Source: Callorhinus ursinus (Eukaryota; Chordata; Mammalia; Carnivora; Otariidae). From it: a stretch of DNA of 64,000 nt. The DNA lies in contig NW_020312775.1 in NCBI RefSeq assembly GCF_003265705.1, forward strand, positions 9,625,529 to 9,689,528, written 5' to 3'. Every line of letters starts with the position of its first letter. The stretch's first letter is position 1. The position numbers and the translations under genes were made by a program. A model generated the notes under the pieces. It ran no database searches and was not told the DNA's origin. It saw nothing but the letters and a program-made list of their open reading frames with translations. Shown here piece by piece: positions 12,020 through 22,948 of the stretch.

Positions 12020-12950
12020 TTAGTGCCATTGTGTTACCTGTAAAGTCCCCTTTTCTGCAGATTTTCTCTTACTTTCTGTTCTGTTACTCTTGGAGCTCTC
12101 TTCTTTTGCAGTATCCCCCTTAATAGCTCTTGCAGGACTGACCACGGTGGTCACATATTCTTTCAGTTTCTGTCTGTCCTGGAAACTCTTTATTTCTCCT
12201 TCCATTCTGAATGAGAGCCTTGCTGGATAAAGTATTCTTGGTTGCATGTTCTTCTCATTTAATACCTCGAATATATCTTGCCAGCCCTTTCTGGCCTGCC
12301 AGGTTTCTGTGGATAGGTCTGATGTTATTCTGATGTTCCTCCCTCTGTACTCAAGAAATCTCTTCCCCCCAGTTGCTCTCAGGAGAGCTTCCTTGGCTCT
12401 AAGGTTTACAAGATTCACTATTATATGTCGGGGTGTTGATCTATTTTTATTGGATTTAGGAGGTCTCCTCTCTGCCTCTTGGACATGAATGCTTGTTTCC
12501 TTACCCAGATTAGGGAAGTTCTCAGCCATGGTTTGCTCAAATATATCTTCTAATCCCCCCCTCCACCCCCTCTTGGATCCCGATGATCCTGATATTATTT
12601 TCAATGTATCATTAAATTCCCTAAGTCTCTCTTCAAGTGCTGTAAGATTTTTTTCTCTCTTTTCTCCAATGCCCTTCCTTTACATCAGCCTGTCTTCTAT
12701 TTCACTGACTCTCTCTTCTGCCTCATTTACCCAGCTGTTAGAGCATCCAATTAAGACTACATCTAATTCATAGCATTTTTAAGTTTGACTTGATTAGATC
12801 TCATTTCTGCCCTTAGAGATTCTATATTGTCACTAATGCTTTTTCAAGCCTAGCTATTGACTTCATGATTACTCTCCTGAGTTCTATATCTGACATCTTG
12901 CTTATATCCTCACCCATTAGTTCTTCAGCATAGGACATTGCCTCTGGTTC
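12020..12950 (-). pseudogene. L1 ORF1 (RNA-binding protein), broken N-terminus
   Basis: The open part is 12604-12020 (194 codons). It covers the RRM and C-terminal domain: EDIFEQTMAENFPNLGKE, SLVNLRAKE-like and the ARLSFRMEGEIKSF stretch, ending in TQWH before ORF2 starts. In L1 generally, ORF1p is a trimeric RNA chaperone that binds its own transcript. The coiled-coil N-terminal part (about 12950-12605) is recognisable at DNA level but frame-broken. ORF1's stop and ORF2's first ATG overlap by about 10 bases. Confidence 0.9.
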
Positions 12951-13683
12951 TTTTTTGTTGTAAGTTCCTCCTCCTAGTCATTCTGCCAAAGGATGGTTGA
13001 GTGAATATACAGAGTCCAAAATATCCACCACGACTCAAGCAAAATGCACCTTAGAAAAAATCCGAAGTGGTCAGAAGCTACCACAGATAAGCAAACAAAG
13101 CCAAGATGATCCAAAACAATAAAAAAAAAAGCGGGGGGGAGAGAAACTATAATCTCTCAGGGTGGACAAAACAGGGTGGTTTGCTTGTTCCTGATTGATT
13201 TTTAGTCTCTGTGTTAGAAAACACTATATCCCAAAATTGCAAAGAAATCAGAACTTATATATATATCAAGATAAAATTGAGTAGAGTGAAAAACAGACTA
13301 GTATGGAACATAAATCTATAGAATGCAGATGTGAAAAAAAAAAGTAAAAAGCTACTTAAAAACGTAAATTGGGAAATAAGAATCTGTTTGAAATGGGAAC
13401 ATGGTAAAAACAAAGAAACCAAAAAGAAATGTAAAATTTTGGCCTGAAGTATAAACAATTTGTGAGGGAACACCTGGTGCTCAATATATTTTTCCCTGGT
13501 GCTGAAGTTTTACAGTCCTGTGGGAAATAAGCTTGGAACTTATTGGAACTTGGAACAGGAAATTCACCTGTTCTTCTAGTCTGTCTTCTGGGGGAGGGGC
13601 CTGCTGCTTGGCTTCTCAGGCGTCTTTGCCTGGATGGAGTCACCCTTGTCAAGGGGTTGGCCTAATGTGAGCTGGTCGTATTT

Positions 13684-13837
13684 TTTTTAATGTTTTATTT
13701 ATTTATTCATGAGAGGCAGAGGGAGAAGCAAGCTCCCTGCCTAGCAGGGAGCCCGATGCGGGGCTCGATCCCAGAACCCCGGGATCATGACCCGAGCCGA
13801 AGGCAGACGCTTAACCATCTGAGCCACCCAGGTGCCC
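13684..13837 (-). mobile_element. SINEC inside L1 5'UTR
   Basis: A minus-strand SINEC, shorter than the others because the CT tract is reduced. The 16-bp perfect duplication TGAGCTGGTCGTATTT lies at 13668-13683 and 13838-13853. Confidence 0.95.
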
Positions 13838-13989
13838 TGAGCTGGTCGTATTTGAGGCTTTTGTTCCCTGGTGGCTTTCTGCACCTCTTTAGAGGGTCAG
13901 AGCAAATGCAGCCATGGGGGGATCTTTGGCCCAGAGCCGCCCTCCGGGTCAAACCGTCTCCACTTCTCTGCATACCAAACTCTACAGTC

Positions 13990-14645
13990 TCACGCTATTT
14001 GTGCCTGCTGCAATTCTCCCAGGAGGAGTGAGTGTGAGGGACCCACCAGCGTCTCTGTGCTTTGTGTCTTTGTGCCTGCCAGCAGCCATGGACTTGCACA
14101 CACACCCTATTCTGCTGCTACCAGGTCAGAACTGGGTACCGCCTCACCGGACTTCCCAGGGCCACACCACCATGAGGGCTGTTGCCCAGTCATGGGCGCA
14201 GCTTCTGTGTGTGCTTGCTGCAACTCTCCTGGGGGAGTTCCAGGACCCACGAGTGTCTCTGTGCTTAGTGTCTTTGCAATTGTGAGTGGCTGGCCATGAG
14301 CTCACACGTGCACATTCTTCCACCACCACTTCCAGACCATGGCTGGGTGCCGTCCCAGTGTCCTTTCAGGGGACACACTGCCTTGAGAGCTGTTGTCCAG
14401 TCGTGGGTACGCCCTTTGTGTGTGCCAAACTGCCAAATCCTGCAGCTCGCACCCCCTGCTACCCTCCCAAGAGAAGTTCCAGTGACTAACCAGCGTCTCT
14501 GCACTTTGTGTCTTTGTGACTGTGAGCGGTTGTGTGCTCATTCCTGCACCCAGTTCTTCTGCTCCCAGGTCACTGCTGGGTGCTAGCACCCTTCCCCGGG
14601 TCGCTGCTACCCTGGGAGTCGTTGCCCAGTCATGAGCACAGCCCT
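13990..14645 (-). repeat. Three diverged tandem blocks in L1 5'UTR
   Basis: Two landmark words recur in the same order. 'gtctctgtgctttgtgtctt' and variants occur near 14052, 14254 and 14493. 'ctgttgcccagtcatgggc' and variants occur near 14178, 14390 and 14619. The spacing is about 200-240 bases, so the 5'UTR has roughly three monomer-like units that have drifted apart in length and sequence. Confidence 0.85.
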
Positions 14646-14984
14646 TTCATATCTCACCAGTGATGTTAGACAGCCCGCCCCTTCTAGCATTTTTCAGGGT
14701 GCTCAGGCAAAGATCGGTCTCCCTACCAGTCTGGTTCATGGTTTATGGCAACCAGATTTGGGGGTCCCTTCTGGGCTCGCTGACCATAACAAGTTTCCTT
14801 GCTCCACTGCTTGGGCACTCTGTTGGGTCAGGCCCCCCATTCTTTCTGAGACCACAGTGATCCACCTAGACTTCTGCCCTATTCATTCCCTGTGTCCTTT
14901 TCAGAAAGGGATGTCTCTCACTGGAGCAGATTTCTAAGGGTCCTGATTTTGTACTCCGGTGTTATATCACTTTCCAGTTGCTGG

Positions 14985-15045
14985 GTTATGGAACAACTGG
15001 AGTTACGGAGTTATGGAGCAACTGGGTTATGGAACAACCTCCGTT
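14985..15045. repeat. Short minisatellite in L1 5'UTR
   Basis: The word GTTATGGAACAACTGG and close variants (GTTATGGAGCAACTGG, GTTACGGA) recur in tandem. This is a local expansion of a roughly 17-25 base unit. Confidence 0.8.
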
Positions 15046-15086
15046 TATCTTCTGATATTTCACCTGAAGATTCTAGATTCTGCACC

Positions 15087-15096
15087 TCTTACCTTG
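15087..15096 (-). promoter_or_regulatory. Consensus splice-donor-like site in L1 5'UTR
   Basis: The minus strand reads CAAGGTAAGA, an excellent match to the 5' splice-site consensus (AG|GTAAGA). The same word is at the equivalent place in the plus-strand L1 at 25631-25640, so it is conserved between copies. Use in vivo is not shown. Confidence 0.6.
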
Positions 15097-15238
15097 CAAA
15101 AAGTAGTCATTTTCCTGCTTGTAGAGATCCAGATATATTTTCTTACATCTCAGGTTGAATTCGTGTGTGTTCAGAATGGTTTGATAGATATCCAGTTAAA
15201 TTCGAGGGACCAGATGAAACGAGGTCCCCTACTTGGCA

Positions 15239-15247
15239 GCCATCTTG
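15239..15247 (-). promoter_or_regulatory. YY1-like site at L1 5' end
   Basis: The plus strand reads GCCATCTTG, the minus strand CAAGATGGC. This is the YY1 core known near the start of human L1 transcripts. It lies within about 12 bases of the element's 5' boundary. Confidence 0.7.
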
Positions 15248-15266
15248 CCAGTGACCATTTTTTTTT

Positions 15267-15730
15267 AAGTCAAATTGTTGTTTATTGGTTTTTTTATTAA
15301 GTTGTGTAAATTATATATTTTGCACATTAACCTCTTATTTAGATATAAAATTTGTAAATATTTTCTCTTATTTGGTAGACTGCTTTTTCATCTTGTTAAT
15401 GGTTTTCTTTGCTGTTAAAAAATTTAGTTTAATGTAGTGCTACTTGTTTATTTTTGCTTTTGTTGCCTTTGCTTTTGGTGTCAAATTAAAATAAAATCAT
15501 TGTCAAGACCAATGTCAATGAGCTTACTGCTTGCTTCCTTATAGGAGTTTTATGGTTTGGGGTCTTATTTTCAAGTTTTAGACCATTTTGAGTTGATTTT
15601 TGTATCTGCTATAAAATAGTAGTCCAGTTTCATTCCTGTAGCGTAAGCCTAGTGGTAATGAACTTCCTCAGCCTTTGTTCATCTGAGAATGTCTTAATTT
15701 TCCCTCATTTGTGATAGACAACTTAACCAC
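15267..15730 (-). mobile_element. Old L1 fragment, second part
   Basis: Continuation of the 7600-7973 element after the young L1: ORF2 text near 15375-15600 ('ttttgccttt...', 'gttttagaccattttgagtt'). It then jumps near 15640 to what looks like ORF1 RRM sequence ('catctgagaatgtcttaatt'). The jump implies an internal deletion of several kb. The right edge is uncertain. Confidence 0.75.
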
Positions 15731-17037
15731 ATATAGATTTATTAGCTAAATTGTTTTCTTTTTCTTTTTCTTTTTTGGTAGAGATGAAATAGCATTGTGA
15801 TTTGCACAGTATTATTTGAGAACACACAAATTTGTGGTTGGTTTGTTTCTCCTACTCTTTTTCTTTACTGAATAAATGACTTTATGACTAACTTTAGAGT
15901 GTATAAACACACACACACTATATCATGTAATATTCTTGCAGTGGTTTGGTATGTATGTTTCAACTATGGAATAAAAATTCACATTATCTCAAATCTTGCA
16001 AATAATTTACTTATAAGCTGCTGGTAACACATATCATGTAAATATTCTGAAGAAAAATATACAAATGTTTATCAAAACTATGTGGTGGTAAATATATTTA
16101 TATAAATATAAACATGCCTTTTTATGCCTGTGATTTTCTGAAGTCCAAAATTTCTTTGGATGGTAGGCACCAAGATAATACTTTCTCTAAATAATTTAAA
16201 TGAATTGCTCACCCAATTAAAATGTAGAGCTACACATTCTGTACTTCAAAATCACATTTCCTGCATAATTCTTATCCTTTTATGGATTAATTAAATTTGA
16301 GGATGGCTCTTATCACTCTGTTCATTGTAATAGCTATATATTCCATCAAATAACATGTTGGAATTTATAAAGTGATTTTACATTCATTGTTTTCTTTGAT
16401 TATCTGAACTACCTTATAGAAGAGAAAAAAGATACACACACACACACACACACACACACAAAGATCATGAAACCCCAAAATTCTTCATATCCTATCTTAA
16501 CCATTCTTTGATATTTTCCAAAATAACCCAGTTCTCAAGGGGTGTGAGTTGGAAGCAAACAAAGCTACTAACCAGTTACTGTGTTTAATACAATTTATTA
16601 CAAGCTCTTTTTTTATGCCTGGCATAATATTAGAAATGTATAAATGGAAAGGAGATTTAAAAATTGTATAGTCAAACTTTCTTGTAGAATATTTCCTCTA
16701 AGAATTCAGTATTCATGGCACAGGCTTCTTTGATATAGAAAACCTGAGATAATGCTAGTAGATTAACAGCAGAAGCATAATGAAAAAAGGTAGTGATTTC
16801 TCTATGCATGATACCTTTAATCAATGATGTTTCTTTTTGTAATTGATTCATTTTAAGCCATTGGTAAAACTTTCTCATTTGGCATATGGTATATAGTTCA
16901 GCTGTAGCTCAAATGTTGTACAGCTGAAAATATTAGTACAAAGGTATGGCTTTTCAAATATGGTATTCAAGTTATACATGAATTTTTGGAATCTGCAGAA
17001 TTTGATGAAAAATATTTGAGGTTAGAAGTTCTTTCAA
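15731..17037. other. Unique AT-rich DNA
   Basis: No recognised repeat except short CA runs at 15908 and 16434. No coding evidence. Confidence 0.45.
16434..16460. repeat. (AC)n microsatellite
   Basis: About 13 perfect AC dinucleotide units. Likely length-polymorphic. Confidence 0.95.
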
Positions 17038-17258
17038 GTGATGTCAGCAATACGGCAGCATATGACATTCTTCTTGTTTTCTAACCTTTAATCAACAAAT
17101 TAGACATCCATATATGAACAAAGGTGTCTTTGTATTTGGGGATCTAGCACCTTACTCGAAGACACCTATGAGAAACCTTGCCCCTGGAATAACAGGCAAA
17201 CTTTGTAAGGAATGACCAGCAATCCCTATACTGATGGATGAAAGATTACTCCAAACTT
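17038..17258 (+). mobile_element. Old L1 5'UTR, first part
   Basis: 'agtgatgtcagcaatacggc' matches the start of the old L1 at 2882 ('gagtgatatcagcaatatgg'), so this is probably a plus-strand L1 5' end. It is interrupted by a solo LTR and appears to resume at 17729. The assignment rests on this similarity plus position. Confidence 0.6.
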
Positions 17259-17728
17259 TGCTGTGAATGAAAGGAGAAGGCAAGGGGGTCAACACTCAGA
17301 GATGAAGACCATTTGCTCTTCTCTGCTCCTGCTTTTATTGGTCCTTCAGGATAATCATAAATCTTTATCACTGTTTCTCAAGCATGTGATGTGTGACAAG
17401 GGGTCTTACTGGAACTAAGAGGATCTGTTTACCAGAAAGCTAGGTTATGCTAATCTGCATGTTCTACATGTTCTACAAATTCTGCTAAATATAGCCTAAG
17501 GGACAATGCATACATCTCTTAGATCACAGGGTGGTTGTTTGAGCTAAGAAAGCTTCGGGGAAGGCAACTCCCTGGCAGCATTCCAACAGCAGAGTGGTCA
17601 TGCAGGCATCTGCATTCCAAAGGCCTAAACCCTTCTCTGAAACCTTCCCTTGCCTCCAGCCTCCTTTGTGTTACGTTTTAGCAAACCAGGTATTATGGAT
17701 TATTTCATGCTCTACATTAACCCCAACA
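17259..17728 (-). mobile_element. Solo endogenous retrovirus LTR, 470 bp
   Basis: A 470-bp unit beginning TG and ending CA, flanked by a perfect 6-bp duplication AAACTT (17253-17258 and 17729-17734). On the minus strand a polyadenylation signal AATAAA lies at 17339-17334, followed by about 75 bases to the end, which gives U3-R-U5 polarity. No gag, pol or env sequence is next to it, so it is a recombined solo LTR. The 6-bp duplication fits a class II (ERV2-like) element, but the family name is not recognised. Confidence 0.85.
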
Positions 17729-18130
17729 AAACTTCTATATGGGCTGCACAATCAGTGAAGCCAGAAAAACTGCTTAAATCCTTTTTCCACTGTAGAGCAA
17801 GAATTACATGAATGTTGACACAGGCAGGCTCCCATATACAAGATAGAACTTGTAGAAATGCACTCTTCCTGAAGGGAGACTCCAGAAACCATTGGAGGAA
17901 AAAAAATCATATATATATATATGAATTTGTTCCTAGCAGAAGTGGTAAGAGAAACTTTTCTGGCACTCTTTCTTCCCCAAGGAAACATTGAGTAGGCTGA
18001 TTTATCTGGTGGAGACAACCTCTCCCATGGGAAAAGTGGTGAGTGCCCAGCTGCTTCACTTAAGGAGATTATAGCTAGAGAAGCTTGGAGAAGGCCTTTT
18101 TGCATTGAGATAACAGGGTAAGAGATTAGC
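17729..18130 (+). mobile_element. Old L1 5'UTR, second part
   Basis: Sequence flanking the solo LTR on its right, resembling L1 5'UTR text ('gcctttttgcattgagataa'). Orientation is judged from 17038 and is tentative. A 117-codon minus-strand frame here (18105-17752) has no protein similarity that I recognise. Confidence 0.45.
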
Positions 18131-19300
18131 TTAATGGACTTGTATGTTCAAGCATTCCCCAGGTTTGGGAAGTTCCCAGCTATTATTTATTTAAATAAAC
18201 TCTGTCCCTTTTTCCCTTTTTTCTTCTTATGAATACTCAATTATTCTAATATCTGTTTTTTTATGGAATTATGTAGGTCACATATGCTTGTTTTTCTCTT
18301 TTTTTAAAAAATCTTTGATATTTCCTTTTTTTGTGTTATTTCAAAATTCCTATCTTCTGAGTTATCTTTTATTTCTTTCATGTGGTCTGTTCTGTTATAT
18401 ATATTCTCTATTGCATTTTTTATCTCATTCACTGAATTCTTCAGCTAGAAAATTTCTGTCGGTTCTTTTTTATAATTTCAATGTCTTTGTTAAAAATGTA
18501 TATTATTCATATATTTTATTCCTGATTTCATTGAATTGCCTTTCTGAGTTTTCTTGTAACTCATTACGTTTTTTCATGGCAGCCCTTTTGAATTCTTTAT
18601 CAGTTAGATTTCAATTTTCCATGCATTTGAGTTTGGTTGGTGGATAATTATCATTTTATTTGTGTGATGCTATATTACCTTGATTTTTCAGGTAAATAAA
18701 TAAATAAAAATATTTATTTGCTTGTGAATTTGAAGTTGCAGACACTTCATTAAATCTTTGTTCTTTGCCTTCAGATAGGTGTTATGTTCTATGGTATTGT
18801 TATCATATATTCTTTTCTCCCTGTCTTTGTGAAAATGTATCTGTTGCACTCTTGTCTCTTCTTGCTCCCTTTTTTGTGAGTAAATCTTTAAATTTGTATT
18901 TCTGTTTTTTTTTCAATTTACTCAGTTGGCTTTGGAAACCTCTTTTGTTTTCCAGAAGGTGATGCTATAGCTGAAGTTTGTAATTTATTGCTTATCTACC
19001 TTCCTTGACCCGTTTTCTTAGTGCTCTCCCTTATCACTGGAGTTCATTCTCTTGGGCCCATTTGGGGACTGGTACAAAGACCTGCCACCAGATTAGTGAG
19101 AGTGATGGGTTCAGCACTCAGTATATTGAGAGCTCCCATGGACCCTGTAGGGAAATCTGCAGTGGTGACACTCCAAGAAGCTCCTGGGTGGACTTTTTTC
19201 TGAGCACAATCCCTTAAATACTATTTGAAATTCTTATCCACCTCTTTCCCAATACAATCCTTCCTCTATATTGTAGAGCTCCTACTTTAGTACTCCAAGT
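18131..19300 (-). mobile_element. Old L1 ORF1 and 5'UTR segment, inverted
   Basis: On the minus strand, 5'UTR-like sequence (19300 to about 18960) leads into ORF1 sequence; 'gggaagttcccagctattat' near 18167 is a hallmark of old L1 ORF1. It lies head-to-head with plus-strand ORF2 starting at about 19310, so this segment appears inverted relative to its neighbours. Confidence 0.7.
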
Positions 19301-20523
19301 GCTGGTGTAAGTCCCGTAATAACCACAAAATAAAACCCTAGTATAGATCTACACAATACAAAGAAAGTTGATAGAGAACACAACACCATGGAAAATAAAC
19401 TACTTGCAAAGGTAGGGAGAAACAGAGGGAAAAAGAAACAATAGAATTCCAAAACAATCAAAATGCACTTAATAAGGTAGCATTGATGTTCTTACATATC
19501 AGTAATCACTCAATATAAACAGATTAAATTCATTAATTAAAAAGCACAAAGTGGCTGAGTGGATTAGAAAAAGACAATCCAACTGTATGTTGTCTAGAAG
19601 AGACTCACTTCACCTTTAAAAATACACACAGACTCAAAGTGAAGGGTGCAAAAATATATCCCATGCAAATGGAAAACACAGGAAAGGAGGATAGCTATAC
19701 TTGTGTCAGCCAAAATAGACTTTAAGCCAAAGATTGTAATAAGATATGAAGAAAGTAATTATATAATGATAAAGGTATCAATTCAATAAGAGGGTATAAT
19801 AATTGTAAATATTTATGCAACCAAAAAAGGAACACTTGACTATATAAAGCAAATGTTAACAGACCTAAAGGGAGAAATAGTAATACAATAATAGTAAATA
19901 CTTTAATAGCCCAATTTCAACAATAGATAGAACATCCAGGTAGAAAATCAGTAAGGAAACACTGGACTTAAACTACATGTTCAACCAGAGGGACCTAAAA
20001 GATATATACAGAACAATCACTCAACAGAAGCAGAATACACATTCTTCTCAAGTGCACATGGGACATTCTCCAGAATAGATCATATTATAGGCTTCAAAAC
20101 AACCCTTAATAAATTTAAGAATATTGAAATAATATCAAGCATCTTTTCCAATCACAGTGGTATGAAGCTGGAAATCAATTACAAGAAACTGGAAAATTTC
20201 TGATGATGTAAAAATAAACAACATGCTGCTAAACAACCAATGGGTCAAAGAAAAAAATGAAAAAGAAATTTAAAAAATATATTGAGAAAAAGGGAACTAG
20301 AAATACAACATGATGATAATTAGGGGAAGAAATAAAAGCAATTATAAAGGGGGAAGTTCATAACATTAAAGGCCTATGTCAAGAAAAAAGAAAGATCTCA
20401 AACAACTAAGCTTTGCATCTCAAGAAACTAGAAAAAGAAAAAAAGAACTAAGCCCAAAGCTTGTAAAAAAAATAAAAAAGATCAAACTAGAAGTAAGTGA
20501 AACAGAAACTAAAAAAGACTATA

Positions 20524-21985
20524 TGAGAATGAGAAAGATGGGAGCAGAGTAAGAGGATCCTAGGATATTCTGGTCTCAGGAACATAACTAGAAAATTGTC
20601 AAATCACCACAAATTCCCCAGAAATTGATTTGAGGACTGATAGAACAAGCTACACAACTAAAGGGAAAGAAGAGGTCACATTGAAGAAAGTAGGAAATAC
20701 AAAGACATAATTTAGGGGAGAAATGATCACTGGTGCTGCAGAGGGGAGAGAGCCATAGTCACAGAGAAGGGTGAGACAGAGGAACACACAGGGAAAGGCA
20801 CAAGGAGAATGTTTCCCCAAAGCCATTGTCTTAGAAAGGACAGGAGTAAATTTTGAGTTCTTACAACCACTGGGGCTTAAAGCCCAGAGTTTTAAAGGTG
20901 AGTGGGCTTGACTGGGATAGAGCCTGGAAGGCACTGTGTTGACACCGGACAGAAGCCAGGCAAACAACTTGGGGGCACACAGCTTGTTCTGTCAGAACTT
21001 TTAAACTCAACACCCAAAACCAAATACTCCAATTATAAAATGGGAAGAAGATGTGAATATACATTTTTCCAAAGAAGACCTACAGATAGCCAACAGACCC
21101 ATGAAAATGTGCTCAACATCACTGATCATCAGGGAAATTCAAATCAAACTACAATGAGATATCACCTCACACCTGTCAGAATGCCTATAATCAACAACAC
21201 AAGAAACAACAGTTATTGGCAAGGATGTGGAGGAAGGGGGACCCTCTTGCATTGTTTGTAGGAATGTAAATTGGTGCACTGTTTGTGGGAATGTAAACTG
21301 GTGCAGCTACTCTGAAAAACAGTATGGAGGTTCCTCAAAAAGTTAAAAATAGAACTACCCTATGATCAAGCTATTGCATTAATATGTATTTACCCAAAGA
21401 ATGCAGAAATAGTAATTCAACAGGTTACATGTACCTTGATTTTCTTTTTAGCATCATTATCTACAATAGTTAAATTATGGAAACAACCCAAGTGTCCATC
21501 AACCGATTAATGGATAAAGAAAAGATGGTATATATACATATAATAGAATATTCCTCAGCCATAAAAATGAAATATTGTCATTTGCAAGGGCATGGATGGC
21601 CCTAGAGAGTATTATGCTTAGCAAAGAAGTCTATCAGAGAAAGACAAATACCATATGATTTCACTCATATTGGAATTTAAGAAACAAAACAAATGAGGAA
21701 AGGGAAATAAAAAGGAGAGAGAATCAAACTGAGAAAGAGGCTCTTAACTATAGAGAACAAACTGATGGTTATCAGAAGGGAGGTAGGTGGGGGGATGGGT
21801 TAAATAGGTGATGGGGATGAAGGAGTGCACCTGTTGTGATGAGTACTGGGTATTGTATGGAAGTGTTGAATCACTATATTGTACATCTCAAACTGTATGT
21901 ATGTATGTAGGTATGTATGTATTACACTGTATGAAAACTAAGAGGAATTTACATAAAAAATTAAAAGAAAAGATGTAAAATAAAC
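20524..21985 (+). mobile_element. L1 with 5'UTR joined to ORF2 3' end
   Basis: It starts with an L1 5' end ('agatgggagcagagtaagag'), runs through about 460 bases of 5'UTR, then jumps near 20993 to the last part of ORF2 ('aactcaacacccaaaac'), the 3'UTR and an A-rich tail. ORF1 and most of ORF2 are missing. The duplication AGACTATA lies at 20516-20523 and 21986-21993, so both ends are original. See the finding on possible spliced L1 copies. Confidence 0.85.
21894..21922. repeat. (TGTA)n microsatellite
   Basis: About seven imperfect TGTA units within the 3'UTR of the 20524 L1. Confidence 0.85.
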
Positions 21986-22014
21986 AGACTATAAGATTAC
22001 TGAAACTAACATCT

Positions 22015-22212
22015 TTTTTTTTAAAGATTTTATTTATTTATTTGACAGAGAGAGAGACAGAGAGAGAGGCAACACAAGCAGGGGAAGTGGGAGAGGGAGA
22101 AGCAGTCTTCCTTCTGAAGAGGGAGCCTGATATGGGGCTCGATCCCAGGACCCTGGGACCGTGACCTGATCCAAAGGCAGACACTTAATGACTGAGTCAC
22201 CCAGGCACCCCA
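22015..22212 (-). mobile_element. SINEC element
   Basis: A minus-strand SINEC with a TAACATCT duplication at 22007-22014 and 22213-22220. It interrupts the old L1 ORF2. Confidence 0.93.
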
Positions 22213-22948
22213 TAACATCTATTGTTTTTTAAGTTAAACCAGACAAACATTTTGCTAAACTTACCAAGAAAAAAAGAGATAGGACACATATAAAAAAAAT
22301 TAGGAATGAAAGAGGAGATATTACAACTACAAATACAAAGAATCATGAGATACTATGAAAAATTTACACCAGCACACTGGACAGACTAGAAGAAATAAAT
22401 GAATTCCTAGAAACATATAACTTATGATGAATGAATCATGAAGAAATAGAAAACCTGAACAAGTTACTACTGAGGAGATTAAATCTATAATCAAAAACCT
22501 TCCAACAGGGACACCTTAGTGAAACAAAAATCATATCATCCCAATAGATGCAGATAATTCATTTGATAAAATTCAACTTCCATTTGCAATAAAAACTCTC
22601 AATAAACTCAGTATGGAGGGAATGTACTGTAAAATAAAAAGGCCATATATGACAAGTCCATGGATAACATCATACTCTGTAATGAAAAGCTGAAAGATTT
22701 CCTGTAAGAGCAAAAGCAAGAAAAGGATGCCCACTCTCATCATTTTTATTCAACGTAGTACTAGAATTCTTAGCCACAATAAGTAGCCAAAAAATAAAAA
22801 ATAGAAGGCATATAAATTGGAAAGAAAGATGTAACATTGTATCTATTTACAGATGATATAATGTTATCTAGGGAAAATACTAAAGACTCCACCAAAAATG
22901 TTAGAACTAATTAATGAATTCAGTAAATTTTGAGAATACAAAATCTAT

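Larger units (their letters stand above)
8255..12029 (-). pseudogene. L1 ORF2 (endonuclease-RT), inactive
   Basis: The N-terminus at 12029 reads LSIVTLNVNGLNAPIK, the start of the L1 endonuclease, followed by CLQET. A SINEC cuts it at 11847. The second half of the endonuclease (11459-11169) contains VGNFNTLL and RIDHIMSHKS; the family normally has GDFNT, so a metal-binding Asp is Asn here (codon 11379-11381). The RT part (10332-10024) has [12 protein letters not shown] and [11 protein letters not shown]. The next catalytic motif near 9971 reads FADN instead of FADD. C-terminal pieces lie at 9308-8808 and 8503-8258. Frameshifts, stops and two SINECs break the gene. In active L1 this protein nicks DNA and reverse transcribes the L1 RNA. 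Confidence 0.95.
7987..15251 (-). mobile_element. Nearly full-length L1, minus strand
   Basis: In minus-strand order the element has a GC-rich 5'UTR (15251 to about 12960), ORF1 (about 12950-12020), ORF2 (12029 to about 8255) and a 3'UTR ending in an A-rich tail (poly-T near 7987-8000). TGACCATTTTTT at 7974 and at 15252 is the target-site duplication. About 580 of the 7.26 kb come from three later SINECs and their duplications (10501, 11653, 13684), which leaves about 6.7 kb of L1. Its frames are broken and catalytic residues are altered, so it is inactive. It sits inside an older L1. Confidence 0.95.
12951..15251 (-). promoter_or_regulatory. L1 5'UTR / internal promoter region
   Basis: About 2.3 kb, GC-rich compared with the rest of the window between 13500 and 15000. 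It has a 5' end typical of L1 (GGCAAGATGGCTGCC-like on the minus strand). In L1 generally the 5'UTR holds an internal pol II promoter. This copy contains three diverged tandem blocks (13990-14645), a short minisatellite (14985-15045), a YY1-like site and a strong splice-donor-like site. A SINEC at 13684 interrupts it. Confidence 0.85.

Noticed and set aside
13785..14589. Cluster of overlapping open frames up to 142 codons on both strands
   Set aside because: They lie in the GC-rich L1 5'UTR, where stop codons are rarer. The frames overlap each other on both strands and show no recognised domain.
17752..18105. 117-codon minus-strand frame
   Set aside because: It falls in old L1 5'UTR-like sequence next to a solo LTR. 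No domain, no start context and no homologous frame in other copies.
18288..18647. 119-codon plus-strand frame rich in Phe, Leu and Ser
   Set aside because: Antisense to the A-rich L1 ORF1. The hydrophobic look comes from T-rich codons, not from a membrane protein gene.
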